DNA of 64,000 nt from Osedax fenrisi (taxonomy: Eukaryota > Annelida > Polychaeta > Sabellida > Siboglinidae): assembly GCA_964019155.1 (NCBI GenBank), contig OZ025240.1:32312007-32376006 (forward strand), given 5' to 3'. Positions within the stretch are counted from its first letter, which is position 1, and the number at the start of each line of letters is the position of its first letter. The notes under the pieces were generated by a model, which was not told the DNA's origin, made no database searches, and saw only the letters and a program-made list of their open reading frames with translations. Below, piece by piece: positions 43,401-55,867 of the stretch. The translations under genes and the position numbers were made by a program.

Positions 43401-44351
43401 ATTGATGGAAGTGCTTAAACGAATTAGGTAATTGGTAACAATGGTTTACTTAAGTAACTAAAATTATAGTTAACTTGCTAGCAAATAACTTTCTATCAAA
43501 CAATTCCGGACATTATTTCCGGAAAAACTGGTTGTGGGATACCCCTTTTAAAAGGACATATTAAATACTTACACCTTATAACTTGTTCTTCAATACATGA
43601 TATAGAATAAATTGACATTTAATGACATTTAATGATACCAACGATGAATCTTTTAATGTATACATTGGTTGTACACACGCTGGTATACCAGCGTTTATTT
43701 CATCTGAAATTATACTATGAGCCATTACATACTATAAAGAAATATACATTATTACAATATACTATTTTTCAACTCAAAATAATCAACGACCTTTATTTCG
43801 AATGTTCAACACGAATATAGTAAATTATCAAATATACAAAAATAAATTATTAATATATTATTAATTATTATTATTTAAATTAATCATATTTATTAAAATG
43901 ATTTTATCTTTCAAAGTAATATATAATTTTATATCAATTAGTATATAAAATAAATTATATAAATAATGTCTTTGTTTTCAATAAATGTATATAATGGTTT
44001 TTGATAATATCACTATAATTGATATATCATAATTTTTAACAATGAATTAATTTCAATATTTACATAAGATATTTGATTAAAAATATATATTAAAATTAAT
44101 TTATAATATGATAATATAAAATATTGATACAAAATACATATGATGTCCAAATGATATATTATTTAATAAAATGTATCTATTTAAATAATTGTCTTAGTAG
44201 ATACGTATCGTAGATACTATTTATGACTAATAGATACGATTACAAATACTTTTATAATTGTTATAATAGATACAAATACAAATACAAATGTATCTACGAT
44301 ACTGATTTTTTGCCTTAATAGATACTGTATCGGCGATACTGCCCAGCTCTG

Positions 44352-45231
44352 CCTATATATAATCACTTAATACCATCTTTATAATTATAATCGCTAGTAA
44401 TTCGACTTATGTGTACACAATAAAAGTTAATATTGTATAGTATACTATAGCACTATCCCCTATAGGGGAGAGTGCTCTAATATCGACATTCACTTAATAT
44501 CGACACCCTAGAGATCTCCTAAAATATAATTCCAATCAACAAATAATTAATGTATCAAATGGTAATCAATATAATTCTAATTCATATAAGTATACATTTT
44601 TTTTAATATTTATATTTTTTTAATTATAAACAAAAAACTGATTTTTTCGTTACAACTCAAACAACTAAATGTATTAAATTTTGTATGTACAATATCGATC
44701 ATCAATCATTTAAAAATGTAGCTATTTTAAATATTTAAAATAAATCTTATAAATCTAATTATATTTACCAATGCGCCAAAAAGATTTTGTATTTTTTATA
44801 AGTTGTTACAAAATTATACACTTTTACCTAAGCAAAATATATTTTCTTACATTTTCACCCTAAGTGCACATCATAATGACACCACTGTTATCTTAGAGTT
44901 AAACAAACTAAATTACATTTTAAAATAGCTATTATATATATATATATATATACTTACTTAATACTTATAAATACAATTTGGAAATATTTAATTGAGAAAT
45001 AATAATGTTATGGTATTTATTGTTAGGATGTCTGACTGATACCAATACAATTAATATAACTAATTGTAACCATAACCTTCGCCTTTTATTTATTACTGAA
45101 TATTGAACGTTATATACGTTATTTCAAGTTGTACTAACAGAACAATTTAGAAGACCTTAATGTTTGTAACTTATGCCTAGTGAATGCACCGTTGTGAAAT
45201 TAGATTACTACACGAATAATATATACATATA
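44352..45231. other. AT-rich DNA, possible transposon ends
   Basis: At 44449-44476 AGCACTATCCCC and GGGGAGAGTGCT face each other across TATA, like two TIR-element ends head to head. The rest to 45231 shows no gene; ATATCGACA occurs twice just inside the right-hand end. Confidence 0.4.
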
Positions 45232-46160
45232 GGAGAAAGTAACCTAATATGGACACTTTAACAATAAATGATCTTAACATTTTATGACATTGTTTTTATT
45301 TAAAAATTACAATATATTAATATTATATTATTATAGATATTATTGTGATTTTAAAATTTTATTTAACTTTTTAATTACATAGATAACGGGGGTGTCTGTA
45401 TTCGGCACCCATGTCCGAATACGGACACCATGTGTTATAATACATACATCCTATATACCACTAGATAAACAATATATTAATATATTAATTAGTGATGAAT
45501 CAATCAGACAAATTAAAATTACATTATTTATAATTAATTTTGTGAATAATTTATTCTAATTTAATTAGTTAATAATTTATTTATATTTATTATTTATTTA
45601 ATTAATAATACAATTTAAGTATCTAAATAGTACAATTTTTAGATTTAACTTATTGGTGGTATTAATATTATAACACACGCGATTTTTTTTGAAAATAAGA
45701 ATAGTTCATACGCCGCGCGCTGATTGGTTATAAGGTATCATTATTATTATATCTATAGATATACTCCATATAGTGACCGTATTAGGGACTTATATGACCT
45801 CTAGATATATGCTTATAACTTAATGAATTTGATAACAAATATAGAAATTATATATAATATTTTTAGATGCTTTGTTTTTTAATAATATATAGTGTTATAT
45901 TTGATATCGATATATTAGTATATTCTTGAGAAGGTTTTACGTTGACATTTTTTTTCATAAATTTAAAAACGTAATACAAAAATCAGTTTATTGGATATAT
46001 CAGAAATATTTTTAATAATTAAATTATAAAAATACTCTTTTAAACTATTTATAAAATTATGAACATTTTATTCAATAAACATTTTTTTGTAGGATTTATG
46101 GTTTCTGAGATACCGAGAGTATCCGTATTCGGGCACTGTCAGTATTCGGTTACTTTCCCC
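45232..46160. mobile_element. Non-autonomous TIR transposon, copy 2
   Basis: 929 bases between TA dinucleotides, opening GGAGAAAGTAACC and closing GGTTACTTTCCCC. It aligns end to end with 24936-25839, including the facing TGTCCGTATT hairpin near 45389-45430, the GCGCGCTGATTGGTTATA module near 45714 and the ATGACCTCTAGATATATGC segment. It shows more change in the TGTCCGTATT units than copy 1. Confidence 0.8.
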
Positions 46161-46686
46161 TATATATATATATATATAGCATGTCTCTAACTTCATAGTT
46201 CTTATATTAATGTTATATTCAATGTTGAACACTTTAATGATATTTAGCATGCATGTCTCAAATATTTACATGCGATGTATTTTATAACATATGTTATATA
46301 TTCTCCTGTAATATTCCTCTCATAGTTATAATATATACTCAGTCAATCAAGCTGTGTATTTTCTTCCGAAAATTCAGCATATAAATTCCATTGATATTAC
46401 TGTTTAAATTGGAGTTTTAAATAAAATATTTGTAACCTCTTATTTAAATATAATTATAAATATGAATTTATAAATATTTTTGACACTGTGATTTCTCTAA
46501 AACTAAAAAATACGTATTTATAACATTCGATTACTCCATGCTTATTCCTCTTCTTCCTCCATCGATAATATTATACATTTTATGTTCCCAAATATATATT
46601 ATTTTTTTAAATATTTTAATTATTTTGTTATTCAATTATTTAAAAAAAAAATACTTAAACATTTATTATTGTAATAAATGTATTAT

Positions 46687-46769
<83 letters not shown>

Positions 46770-47187
46770 TTATTATCATCATATATATATAACAAAAAAA
46801 TATGCAAAATAATCATAAATAACAAAATGTTTACCTTTAAAAACCTTAGTCATTATCCCTATATGTACATATAACCTCATGAACGCTAATTATAACTGGT
46901 ATGAAGCTGGTATTCCATCCTAGTTAATAAACTATATAATACTTATAAAGATCCAACATATATATTAAACAAATTGTACTACCGAAATACATTGACTCGT
47001 GTTTATACCTTCAATTTTAAACCACTTGTTAGAAAACTCAGTAATTATCTTCCCCATATCTGATTATATCCTATTCTCTTTGAAGATTCTTTTCCTAACA
47101 ACATTATGTAATCCTATTTTCGTTTTTTACTGCATCCTCTTCATACGTAGATATACGTACTAATACCTATTGATTTCCTACCTGAAT

Positions 47188-47221
<34 letters not shown>

Positions 47222-48650
47222 GTCATTCTTTACGGGAACGGCTGACAATCAAAAATATACCTAATGGGCATACCTTTTTTTGACAATAGGTATCAATTTG
47301 AAATTTTATATTATACTTAATTAATATATATAATATAATGTTCCATATTTGGTTTTATAAAATAATCATTAATGACAAATATACAAAATAATTGTCAACC
47401 TAAAAAAACCCACGCAAAGTATACCGGAATGGTATTCAATTTTATTCATGCATAATAAACACGAATGGGGTTACAATTAAGATTGCATATAATCCGCTAC
47501 TAGGTATCCATTATTTATGATGAATCATATACTCTAGTTTCATATTATAATGAGAATATTCAATGCGCATGCGTTATTTTAATCATTGATGTAAATAAAC
47601 TATAATTTTAATTCATTTGAATATATTCATCTAAACAAGTTATACAGACAATTATATGTTAGTTTTTTATTAATATAATATTTTTAAATAATATATTTAT
47701 AAATTAAATTGTAAATTGAATTAACAGTTAATTATATACAACATTTTTAATATTATCTATATATTTTAAATTATTTAAAAAATACAATTTGAAATATTCA
47801 ATAATTGAATATAACATGTGTTTTTAAATCTGCTTTATATTATTAAATTTATTTTTCGTAATAATTATTAATACAATAATTTAATTTATAATAAATAATT
47901 GTGAATATTAAAGTTATAATAATAGTATTGTGAATAAAATATGGAAACTTTTTATTTTGATTACTCGAGTAACAGTATTAAATTAGATTTGAATTAATCA
48001 ATATATTAATAATATATTATATTATGTGCAAATACACATAACTAATAAACACCATACAAATACAATAACGCGATTTTAAACTCTAAATCTAAAACATGCT
48101 CACTAGACATATTTTAAATGTTGTGTATAATATTATATGAAATATAATTATAAAAATGATTATTGATAATTGTATAACATAAATTATTGTTAAATTTATA
48201 ATATTGTCAACTAGATAAATCATTTATTAAATTAATTTATATTAATTAAATAAATGATGTAATCATTACAGTAATGCTCAATTTACATTCTTAATATTTA
48301 TTTACTTATCATAATGATAATCATTATATATAATAAAAATTCATAATATAATAGTATTATTAATACACATAATATATTTACTATAATATTACTTGTTTAG
48401 TAATGTATACATAATTGTTGATAATTATTTTATAATAATTTATTATAGTATAATTTTAAATATGATAATTTATTAACTATAAAATTAATAAAATCGTATT
48501 CATTTAGTGTTAAAATTATATTATTATGTTTAGTATATTATTATCTGTATAATCATATAGTGTTTAATAATTAATATGTATACATCATAATTATAGTATG
48601 ATTTATAACTTATATTTTAATAACATGTTTAGTATTAATTACGGTAGAAA
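46161..48650. other. AT-rich DNA
   Basis: (TA)n at 46689-46764 and 47196-47220. A stretch at 46880-47130 has weak LINE-like reading (for example TLTRVYTFNFKPLVRKL) but no motif that settles it. The remainder is featureless. Confidence 0.45.
46689..46764. repeat. (TA)n array, about 76 bp
   Basis: Pure TA run. Confidence 0.95.
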
Positions 48651-49530
48651 GTAATCTTGTACGAGATCATTTCGGACTAAATAATCTAGTACGTCTTATT
48701 AAATTTATTCTAAAAGTATTATTTATGAATTTAATATTATAGTTATCTTTGATTATTTTAATTTCGACTCTATAGTCATCATTTATATACATATATATAT
48801 ATTATATTTTCCATCAGTAATTAATAATTAAATATAAATATTAGAATAATTCTATAATTATGAAAACACTTAATTTTACAAGTCGTAAGAGAGTACTAAT
48901 AACTTATTTAATAACTTAGTAATAAGTCGTACTTTTAAATTACGTACATTCTAATTACCTCGTGCCATAATAATTTAATTATTAATTACTCATATAAATT
49001 TATTAAAGTAATCTCTGACGACTTTTTGAGTAATCTATTGACTTATTTCGTCAATAAGTAATTTTATTTATAGACCAATTTAACTTATCTATAAAAAAAC
49101 TTATCTAAAATTAATCTTGTACGAGGTCATTTCGGACTATGTAATCTAGTACGTCTTATTAAATTTAGTTTATTCTAAAAGTATTATTTATGAATTTAAC
49201 ATTATAGTTATCTTAAATTATTTTAATTTCTAATCTAGATTTATTATTTATATACATATTTGTATATATTATATTTTCCATCAATAATTAATGATTAAAT
49301 ATAAATATTAGAATAATAATTGTAGAATTATGAAAACACTTAACTTTACAAGTGGTACGAGGTTACTAATGAGTAGTGATATTACTTAATTCTTAATTAC
49401 TCATATTAATTTATTAAAGTAATCTCTGACGACTTATTTAGTAATCTATTAAGACTTATTCCGCCAATAAGTAATTTTATTTATAAAACAAATTTAACTT
49501 ATATATATATTAATAAATATAGTTATCTAT
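48651..49530. repeat. 460-bp tandem duplication
   Basis: The unit opens TAATCTTGTACGAG at about 48652 and again at 49112, a period of 460 bases. Shared phrases in the same order include CATTTCGGACTA, AATCTAGTACGTCTTATTAA, TATGAAAACACTTAA and AAAGTAATCTCTGACGACTT. The second copy is shortened by about 45 bases. No coding sequence is in it. Confidence 0.85.
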
Positions 49531-49578
49531 ATTTATACTTATCTATATTTTTCTAATTTCTATATTCAGGACACTGTT

Positions 49579-49779
49579 GGGGCAATAAAGTGAACCTGGC
49601 GAGATATGTTCCTCTCTGAATGTCATCTCATAAATGACGTATCGTGGGTGCCTATAAAGAACTATATACAGCAGTCGATGGACGATATAGTATGCATGTC
49701 TGGTGCTCTACTAAATGTGATGAGAGATATAAATGATCTGAGAATGCGATTCATAAAGTGCCGAAAAAGCTTGCCATAG
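49579..49779 (+). CDS. Unrecognised coding-like stretch
   Basis: A less AT-rich patch reads MFLSECHLINDVSWVPIKN, then YIQQSMDDIVCMSGALLNV and LRMRFIKCRKSLP up to a stop at 49777. It is preceded by TATATTCAG, a good splice acceptor, but the frame has a TGA eleven codons before the Met. It could be the last exon of an unknown gene, a pseudogene or part of a mobile element. I do not recognise the protein. Confidence 0.25.
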
Positions 49780-49875
49780 TAAGGTAAATTAATTTTGTGT
49801 ATATAAATATATATATATATTTATTAATTAAGAGGATCTCAATGGATAAATTAGTTAATATCAGAACAAATTGTA
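49780..49875. other. AT-rich spacer
   Basis: Nothing recognised; a short (TA)n run is at about 49806-49820. Confidence 0.5.
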
Positions 49876-49915
49876 ATATGTACTAGTGATCTAAAAATTC
49901 AAATCTTTGCTTGTC

Positions 49916-50078
49916 TTCGAAGACTTTCAAATCATTAAAAAAATGTTTGGAGACATCAAATCTCTACCATGTCATGTATTCGAAGACATTCAAATCACCA
50001 AAAAAATGTTTGAAGACATCAAATCTTTACCAATTCCTGTATTCGAAGACTTTCAAATCATAAAACAATGTTTGTCAC
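49916..50078. repeat. 63-bp tandem repeat, 2.6 copies
   Basis: TTCGAAGAC starts at 49916, 49979 and 50042. Because 63 is a multiple of three it yields a frame with 21-residue repeats (VFEDFQIIKKMF...), probably without meaning. Confidence 0.85.
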
Positions 50079-50199
50079 ATAAATTATTGAATTTATTGAT
50101 AGTAAAAACTTCCCATCATCTAATATACAGTTGATTCCCTTTACTTCTACAAACAAAGTATAATATGAGAGCACAGTAAACATAAACAAATTCCATTGC

Positions 50200-50760
50200 A
50201 GATTTCCTACATACCTACTATAGCTACATATCTACATGAATACCTACTTACCCACCTATATACCTACCTACTTACCAACCTAAGTATATGCATGACTACC
50301 TACCCAGCCACCTACATGCCCATATACATACCCTACCCAACAACCCGCCTACCTATCTATCTACCTACTCACATATCTACCTATCCATCCACCCACCTAA
50401 CTACCCACCCATATCTCTCTACCTTCATGACTACCTACCAACCTACTTGCCTATATAACTACCCTATCACCCACCTACCTACCTCCTATCTACCCACCCA
50501 TCCATATATCTACCTACATACATACCTCCCTGCCCTACAACCTACCTAACTATACTACCCACCTATCCACCTACATACATACCTATCTACTTTCCCAATG
50601 TATATATATATGTAGGTCCTACATACCTGACTGCCTACCTCCCCACCTGTATACTTGCCTACATATTTGCCTGACTATCTATCCATCTACACATATACCT
50701 ACCTGCATACCTATCTAACTAAATAAACACCTACCTACATACATGCATATATACACACAT
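50200..50760. repeat. CTAC/CCTA-rich imperfect microsatellite
   Basis: ACCTACCTAC-type runs, strongly pyrimidine-biased on the plus strand, with many interruptions. The Tyr/Thr/Pro-rich frame across it is a by-product. Confidence 0.85.
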
Positions 50761-51006
50761 ATATAATATACAAACACTAAAATAGTTAATAAGTGTACAT
50801 ATTTCTCTACATAGAGTTATATATTGAGAGTGTATCATACACTAAATGCCATCCAATGTATCATATAAAATCGATTCATGAGTATTATATAATAATAATT
50901 TAGGATATGCAATTAGCTACCTGTCCTTATCTATTATCTATTAATATACGTTTGTTCACTAATTTAGTTCCCTACATCTATATTAATAATCTATCACTCT
51001 GATCGT

Positions 51007-51156
51007 ATAAATGCTCCTTTTTTTTCGAGTTTATTCCAAATTATAGTACTAATCGAACTTATTAAATATATTCCTATTATATATAATAGGAATATATTTA
51101 ATAAGTTCGATTAGTACTATAATTTGGAATAAACTCGAAAAAAAAGGAGCATTTAT
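51007..51156. repeat. Perfect 150-nt palindrome
   Basis: 75-base arms with no mismatch and no spacer, centred between 51081 and 51082. The arms run from TAAATGCTCCTTTT through CGAGTTTATTCC to ATTCCTATTAT. It would extrude as a cruciform or fold as a long RNA hairpin. Confidence 0.9.
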
Positions 51157-51423
51157 TGTATATATATATACATATAAATAATGACTTATATAATTTATAA
51201 GTATATAAATTACATATTACGTAAAATAATGTGGCTACAATACTATGATAAATAGTGAATTTAATCCATACAAATTTTTGAAAATTAAATAGGTGTGACT
51301 CGAATTGACTCGAAAATTAGATTTAAGATTTGAAATAATAATTTATATAAATGTTTGAAAATGATGTGACTCGATTTGAAACTTGAATTGAAAGATTTGA
51401 AAATTTAGATCACTAATATGTAC

Positions 51424-52489
51424 TATTAATTGATGATATAGCATATATAACATATATGTTATTTAGTAACTATGAACAAATTACCAATTAAATAAGTTTT
51501 TAAATAACATAAAAAGCATATTTTATAGCATGATATTTAAAATATATTGTTATATAATATTTTATATCTAATATATAAATTCTATAAAAATTACATTTAT
51601 ATATAGATAAAAAAAACTTATTAATTATTAACTTTAACTTATAAACTATTAACTATTATTTTATAATATTGATTTTATATTAGCTGAATGCATAATGTAA
51701 TTACTTTACAATTTATTTATTGTTGACTTTTCAAATGCATTTTACTAGAAATAATATATGCTATGTTTACATATATAAATGAATGTTTAGATAAAAGTAC
51801 AAAGCTATCTACCTAATTATTTTTCTATATATAATTAACATATATATGAATAATATAACAAAACCCATATTCAAAAATAGAATTATTATTTGTAAAATAT
51901 ATATTTGTTACTTTTATGTAATAGATATGATTTTCTTTCTTTTTTATATAATAAAAAAAATAGTTTAAATCAATAAATAGTATTTTAGAAACATTTAAAA
52001 AAAAGAGAAAATGCTTCCTTATCTCTACATAAATGAATTCAACAAAATGGCCGTCTCAAAAATACATATCGCACCTACCACCACCAAACTTACTACAGCT
52101 AAATAATTTTTAGATCTTTGCCGGTAATTTATATACTCCAATATGCATGTTTTATTTGGTTCATTTTATATCACTATTTAATCGTATATAATATTTATTA
52201 TCATACTTAATTATCTACCTACTATTTTTTATATATATAAATTACTCATATATACATATATGTTACTCAAAATATCAGTAACTATTAAGTATATATATAT
52301 TTATTAATATATTTAAATTATATAGAATTGGATACCTGCAATCCAGTTTATTTGATGAGTTTCAACACGGTATCATGTACTGATTAACGTTAGTAATATA
52401 TAACACTTTAAATTATTTACTAATTAATATTTTGTTTCAATTATATAGTTTAAAACTACAAAAAAAACTATGTTGAAATAAATTACAGG
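51424..52489. other. AT-rich DNA
   Basis: No gene recognised. The patch 52010-52105 allows a 31-codon frame of unknown meaning and may belong to the Gypsy relic that follows. Confidence 0.45.
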
Positions 52490-54175
52490 AAGCAGCTCTC
52501 GGACTCAGATGCAATGCTTGTAACAAGATGAATAACTTCAAATCCTTCTGTAGGAGCAGACATTACTATAAGAACTATAAGAAACAGGAGTCCACTAAAT
52601 TACATCAAACTTACATGTAGCAGACCAGGACATAAGATACAAGGTTTTTATTAAATTATGTTAAACTATTCATACCCTTTAAAAATAGAACATATATATT
52701 ATTTAAAGTTGACAAAGGGTCTTAAAGTAATGTACTATCCTTTAAGGTATACAATAACATTAGAAAGCCTACTTAACTAACCCCTATCCATACATACTCT
52801 TAGCATATGAAAATAAACCTATTGCGACCTACGGCATAACAATAATATGTTATAATTATAATGGCATATTATACGATATAAACTTCACTATAGTCGAATC
52901 CCCACAACCCCCTATAATATGACTAATAGACACATCTGCAGAAGGCTAAGCCTCATAAAAATATTATGCACAAACATAATCCCACCTATATCAAAACCAC
53001 CCGCCAAAAATGATACCAGAATATTCCCCGTAACACTTCAAATAAGCCTCGACAAATAAGTACGACCCTTGTTACATGCGAATAAATGTGTCGAAATCAA
53101 CTTTAAAGTATATATAGAACTATAGCGTATGATGTCCAAAGGAAGCATCATATCGGTAAATAAGCCTACAGCATAGGTATCCAGCATAACATATGCACCA
53201 AAGAAGTAAGGCGACATCATGATATTATATGTAATATGGTATTCCAACCAATGCGAAAGATTCCAGACACATCCAATAAGCAATTGGAAACTACCACCAA
53301 ACATCAGAAGCATACCATATATGTCCTCCACTAATAGGACATCACCCAAATTTCATCCAGTCCTCACTACCTAGCATCAAATGAATTCATAGAAAGACAC
53401 GTTCAGACCATAAAGAACATTATAAAAAATACATACATCAATACGATAACTAAAGCACTACTATCTTAGAGAAATAACCCTCAAAATATGATGACCCCAG
53501 CCCTCTACACCTACTCTTACATCAATCCAAACATCAGAACGCACGAAACTACAAACACATCAAACAGACATAAATTAACTAGATGACATTACTTGCAAGA
53601 AAACTGCATACATCGTACATAACGTTCAAATCTGTCAAATTCGAGACTCCTTAAAATTCACATGATCCCCAGCTACCATTGTCAAGAAACGAACCAGAAT
53701 CATATGTCATGTGTACCCATACGGGAAACATCCTATGACGTACAAGACATAAAATACGATCAACACCTACAACTAACCCCAAGAAAATTACACCACCATA
53801 GAGAATACCCCCACTCAAACACTACATTTATCTAATTACCCAACACCACCATCTGATAATAATACCATCCTCTCACACACAGCTATTATAGAACAAAAGC
53901 AGCTTAGGAAACTATACGCCGAAGCTCCAGGAACAGGCACACTCCCTACCGATTTGTCCTGTAATATATCTTCTTCTTAGAAGAGGTGATGTTATGTTAT
54001 TATCACTATTACTTTGTGTATTATTATTATTATCTCGCATTATACTAACACACGCCGAGTGCTAGGGATATGCCCATACATCACCGTCTCACATGATTAA
54101 GCAATGCTAGACGCCTATCTATAAGAGCCGTGATAAATGTACAAAGTTAATAAATAATGTATTTAACGCATTGAT
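52490..54175 (+). mobile_element. Old Gypsy-type LTR retrotransposon relic
   Basis: Less AT-rich than the flanks. Pieces in Gypsy order on the plus strand: zinc knuckle RCNACNKMNNFKSFC (about 52508-52552, His replaced by Asn), protease flap region IATYGITIICYNYNGIL (about 52826-52880), integrase end ASNEFIERHVQTIKNIIKNT with its catalytic Glu (about 53377-53436), RNNPQNMMTPAL and RNEPESYVMCTH (about 53690). RT is missing or unreadable. A purine run AGAAGAGG at 53979 is followed by TGATGTTATG, a possible 3' LTR start. No 5' LTR was found. Confidence 0.65.
53988..54175 (+). repeat. Possible 3' LTR of the Gypsy relic
   Basis: Begins with TG after a polypurine run; the end is not certain (a CA occurs near 54163). 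No partner LTR is visible, so this is by position only. Confidence 0.3.
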
Positions 54176-55399
54176 TCTTTTTCTAATAACTTAACAACTT
54201 GTATATACAAATATACTTTAATATAAATACATTTCTGATTAATGATTCATATACAAATATACTAAATTTGATTTTGATAATTATGTTAATGTTTGAATCA
54301 AATAATAATATTTATGTAATGTATTATTCTAATATAATTACACTAACAAATATAAATAAATGAAATACAATTAAATATATTTATGATTATTTGATACAAA
54401 TACATAAAATCTGTTTTTGATATAAATTAAATTATTAATGTTGATCAAATATAAAGATTTATATAAGTTTTCAATAATAATTAATTGATTATTGTTTAAA
54501 TGAATATAACATAATTGATACAATTGATATATTTAGTATTTTAATTTGAAATAAAATTGACATGTAAGAATCCATAATTAATTTATTATTCTTTTATACA
54601 AGAAAATATTAATGACTAATATATATATATATTTTTATAAATATTTAAATATAATATACATATTAGTGTTGTAAATGATGTCGGGTAGTTTCGGGTAATT
54701 GACTACATGGAAGGTTTCGGGTATCAAAATATGATTTTGGTTCAATTACGATTTAAATACTAATAACTTATCATTATCGAAAATATAAAAAATGCTTATT
54801 TAAAATTATAGTAAAAGTATTTTATACAATATAAAATAAAATCAACAATATAATTCGTTATCAATTAATTAGACAATAATTTTGTTATCAATGAGTTAAT
54901 ATATAATACATAATGTTACGGGTCGTGTACGGCAGAAATGCAGAATCAGGAATCGCTATAATTAATAAAAAATAGATAGATAAACAATAAAAAACAGCAA
55001 AGCTAGCTCGGGTATGGCTATTATATCTATAAAGTCTATTCCACACCTAAACTATATGGAAATCCCTCGTATAATTATATACATTTTTACATGTATTAAT
55101 TAAAATGTTAACATTATATTGAATTTATTAGGGAGAGTTAAAGTGAGGTATATAAATAGAAGTAAAACGTAAATACCTACGAATATTCGCATGCATTTTG
55201 AAAATAATTATGTTTTTATAGAAACGTTTGATATTCGCAAGTGAGATTGTTTCGTGCGTATATTTTCATGTGTGGCATCACTTTAAAATATAATTCTAAA
55301 TGATTCTAATACTCGCCACTTTGGATTGAGGTATATATATATATACCAGATTAAACATTTTGTATATCTATATACATATCCCATTATATTTATATTGAA
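54176..55399. other. AT-rich DNA with a dispersed repeat
   Basis: AGAAATGCAG-ATCA-GAAT...GCTATAATTAAT at 54940-55003 matches 40609-40673. GTCGGGTAGTTTCGGGTAAT at 54678 resembles a transposon end, but no partner was found. Confidence 0.4.
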
Positions 55400-55406
55400 T
55401 TAATAC

Positions 55407-55860
55407 CAAAGATTTTCCGAAGGAAAGATATAACACTTACGCGAAATCGTGTTTTTCAAATTTGTATACAAAATACCCCAGTGCCACCTATAGCGGGTTA
55501 CTTTTAGGAACTATGTGTTATCTATAATGTAAATTCGTATTTAACTAAACACTTTTAAAATGTTAAATAATATGCTTTAAATTAATATTTATATGATGAA
55601 AACTAAGTGTTCATTACTAATATATAACAAACAAATATGATATGTATGTTTTAAATGCTATAAGTATATATTTAGTAAATAAAAGCTAATTTATATTGCA
55701 TGTAATTTAATAGAGCAATGAAAAAATTGTTGTATGCAAATAGAGCCTAACCTAAATCTATTTCAGTGATTTCGATACTACTGCTAGCAGCAGCAGGGGA
55801 TATTACTAAATTATGTTGCATGTATAGGGAGTGTTATATCTTTGCTTCGCAAAATCTTTG
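55407..55860. mobile_element. MITE with about 30-bp inverted ends and 7-bp duplication
   Basis: Left end CAAAGATTTTCCGAAGGAAA, continuing GATATAACAC. The right end is its inverse with G/C swaps at two positions. TTAATAC lies on both sides (55400-55406 and 55861-55867), an exact 7-base target duplication. 454 bases, no coding frame. The interior 55510-55800 recurs at 57183-57510. Confidence 0.8.
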
Positions 55861-55867
55861 TTAATAC

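Larger units (their letters stand above)
42493..44351. mobile_element. hAT-like transposon, non-autonomous, copy with LINE inside
   Basis: Twelve-base perfect inverted ends CAGAGCTGGGCA start at 42493 and end at 44351. The flanking octamers CTTATACA and CCTATATA differ by two C/T changes, as expected of an old 8-base target duplication. TAGTAGATAC and AGATACAAATAC recur near both ends as subterminal repeats. The CAGxGxTGGGC start is typical of hAT elements. No transposase is present. The interior holds a (TA)n array (42679-42768) and an L2-like LINE fragment. Confidence 0.7.
49884..51415. mobile_element. hAT-like transposon, non-autonomous, with perfect 8-bp duplication
   Basis: Inverted ends TAGTGATCTAAA-ATTCAAATC (49884) and their complement (to 51415) match at 23 of 25 positions or better. 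The octamer ATATGTAC lies at 49876-49883 and again at 51416-51423, a perfect 8-base target duplication typical of hAT. There is no transposase frame. The interior is built of repeats: a 63-base tandem repeat (49916-50078), a CTAC-rich tetranucleotide region (about 50200-50760), and a 150-base perfect palindrome (51007-51156). Confidence 0.8.

Noticed and set aside
50196..50549. CCTA-rich run as an insect-type telomeric (CCTAA)n tract
   Set aside because: The unit is CTAC/CCTA-like tetranucleotide with many interruptions, not the five-base TTAGG repeat, and it lies inside a transposon.
53038..53349. Minus-strand 103-codon frame
   Set aside because: Antisense to the integrase part of the Gypsy relic read on the plus strand.
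54662..54740. GTGTTGTAAATGATGTCGGG as a hAT left end
   Set aside because: No inverted partner and no target duplication could be found.
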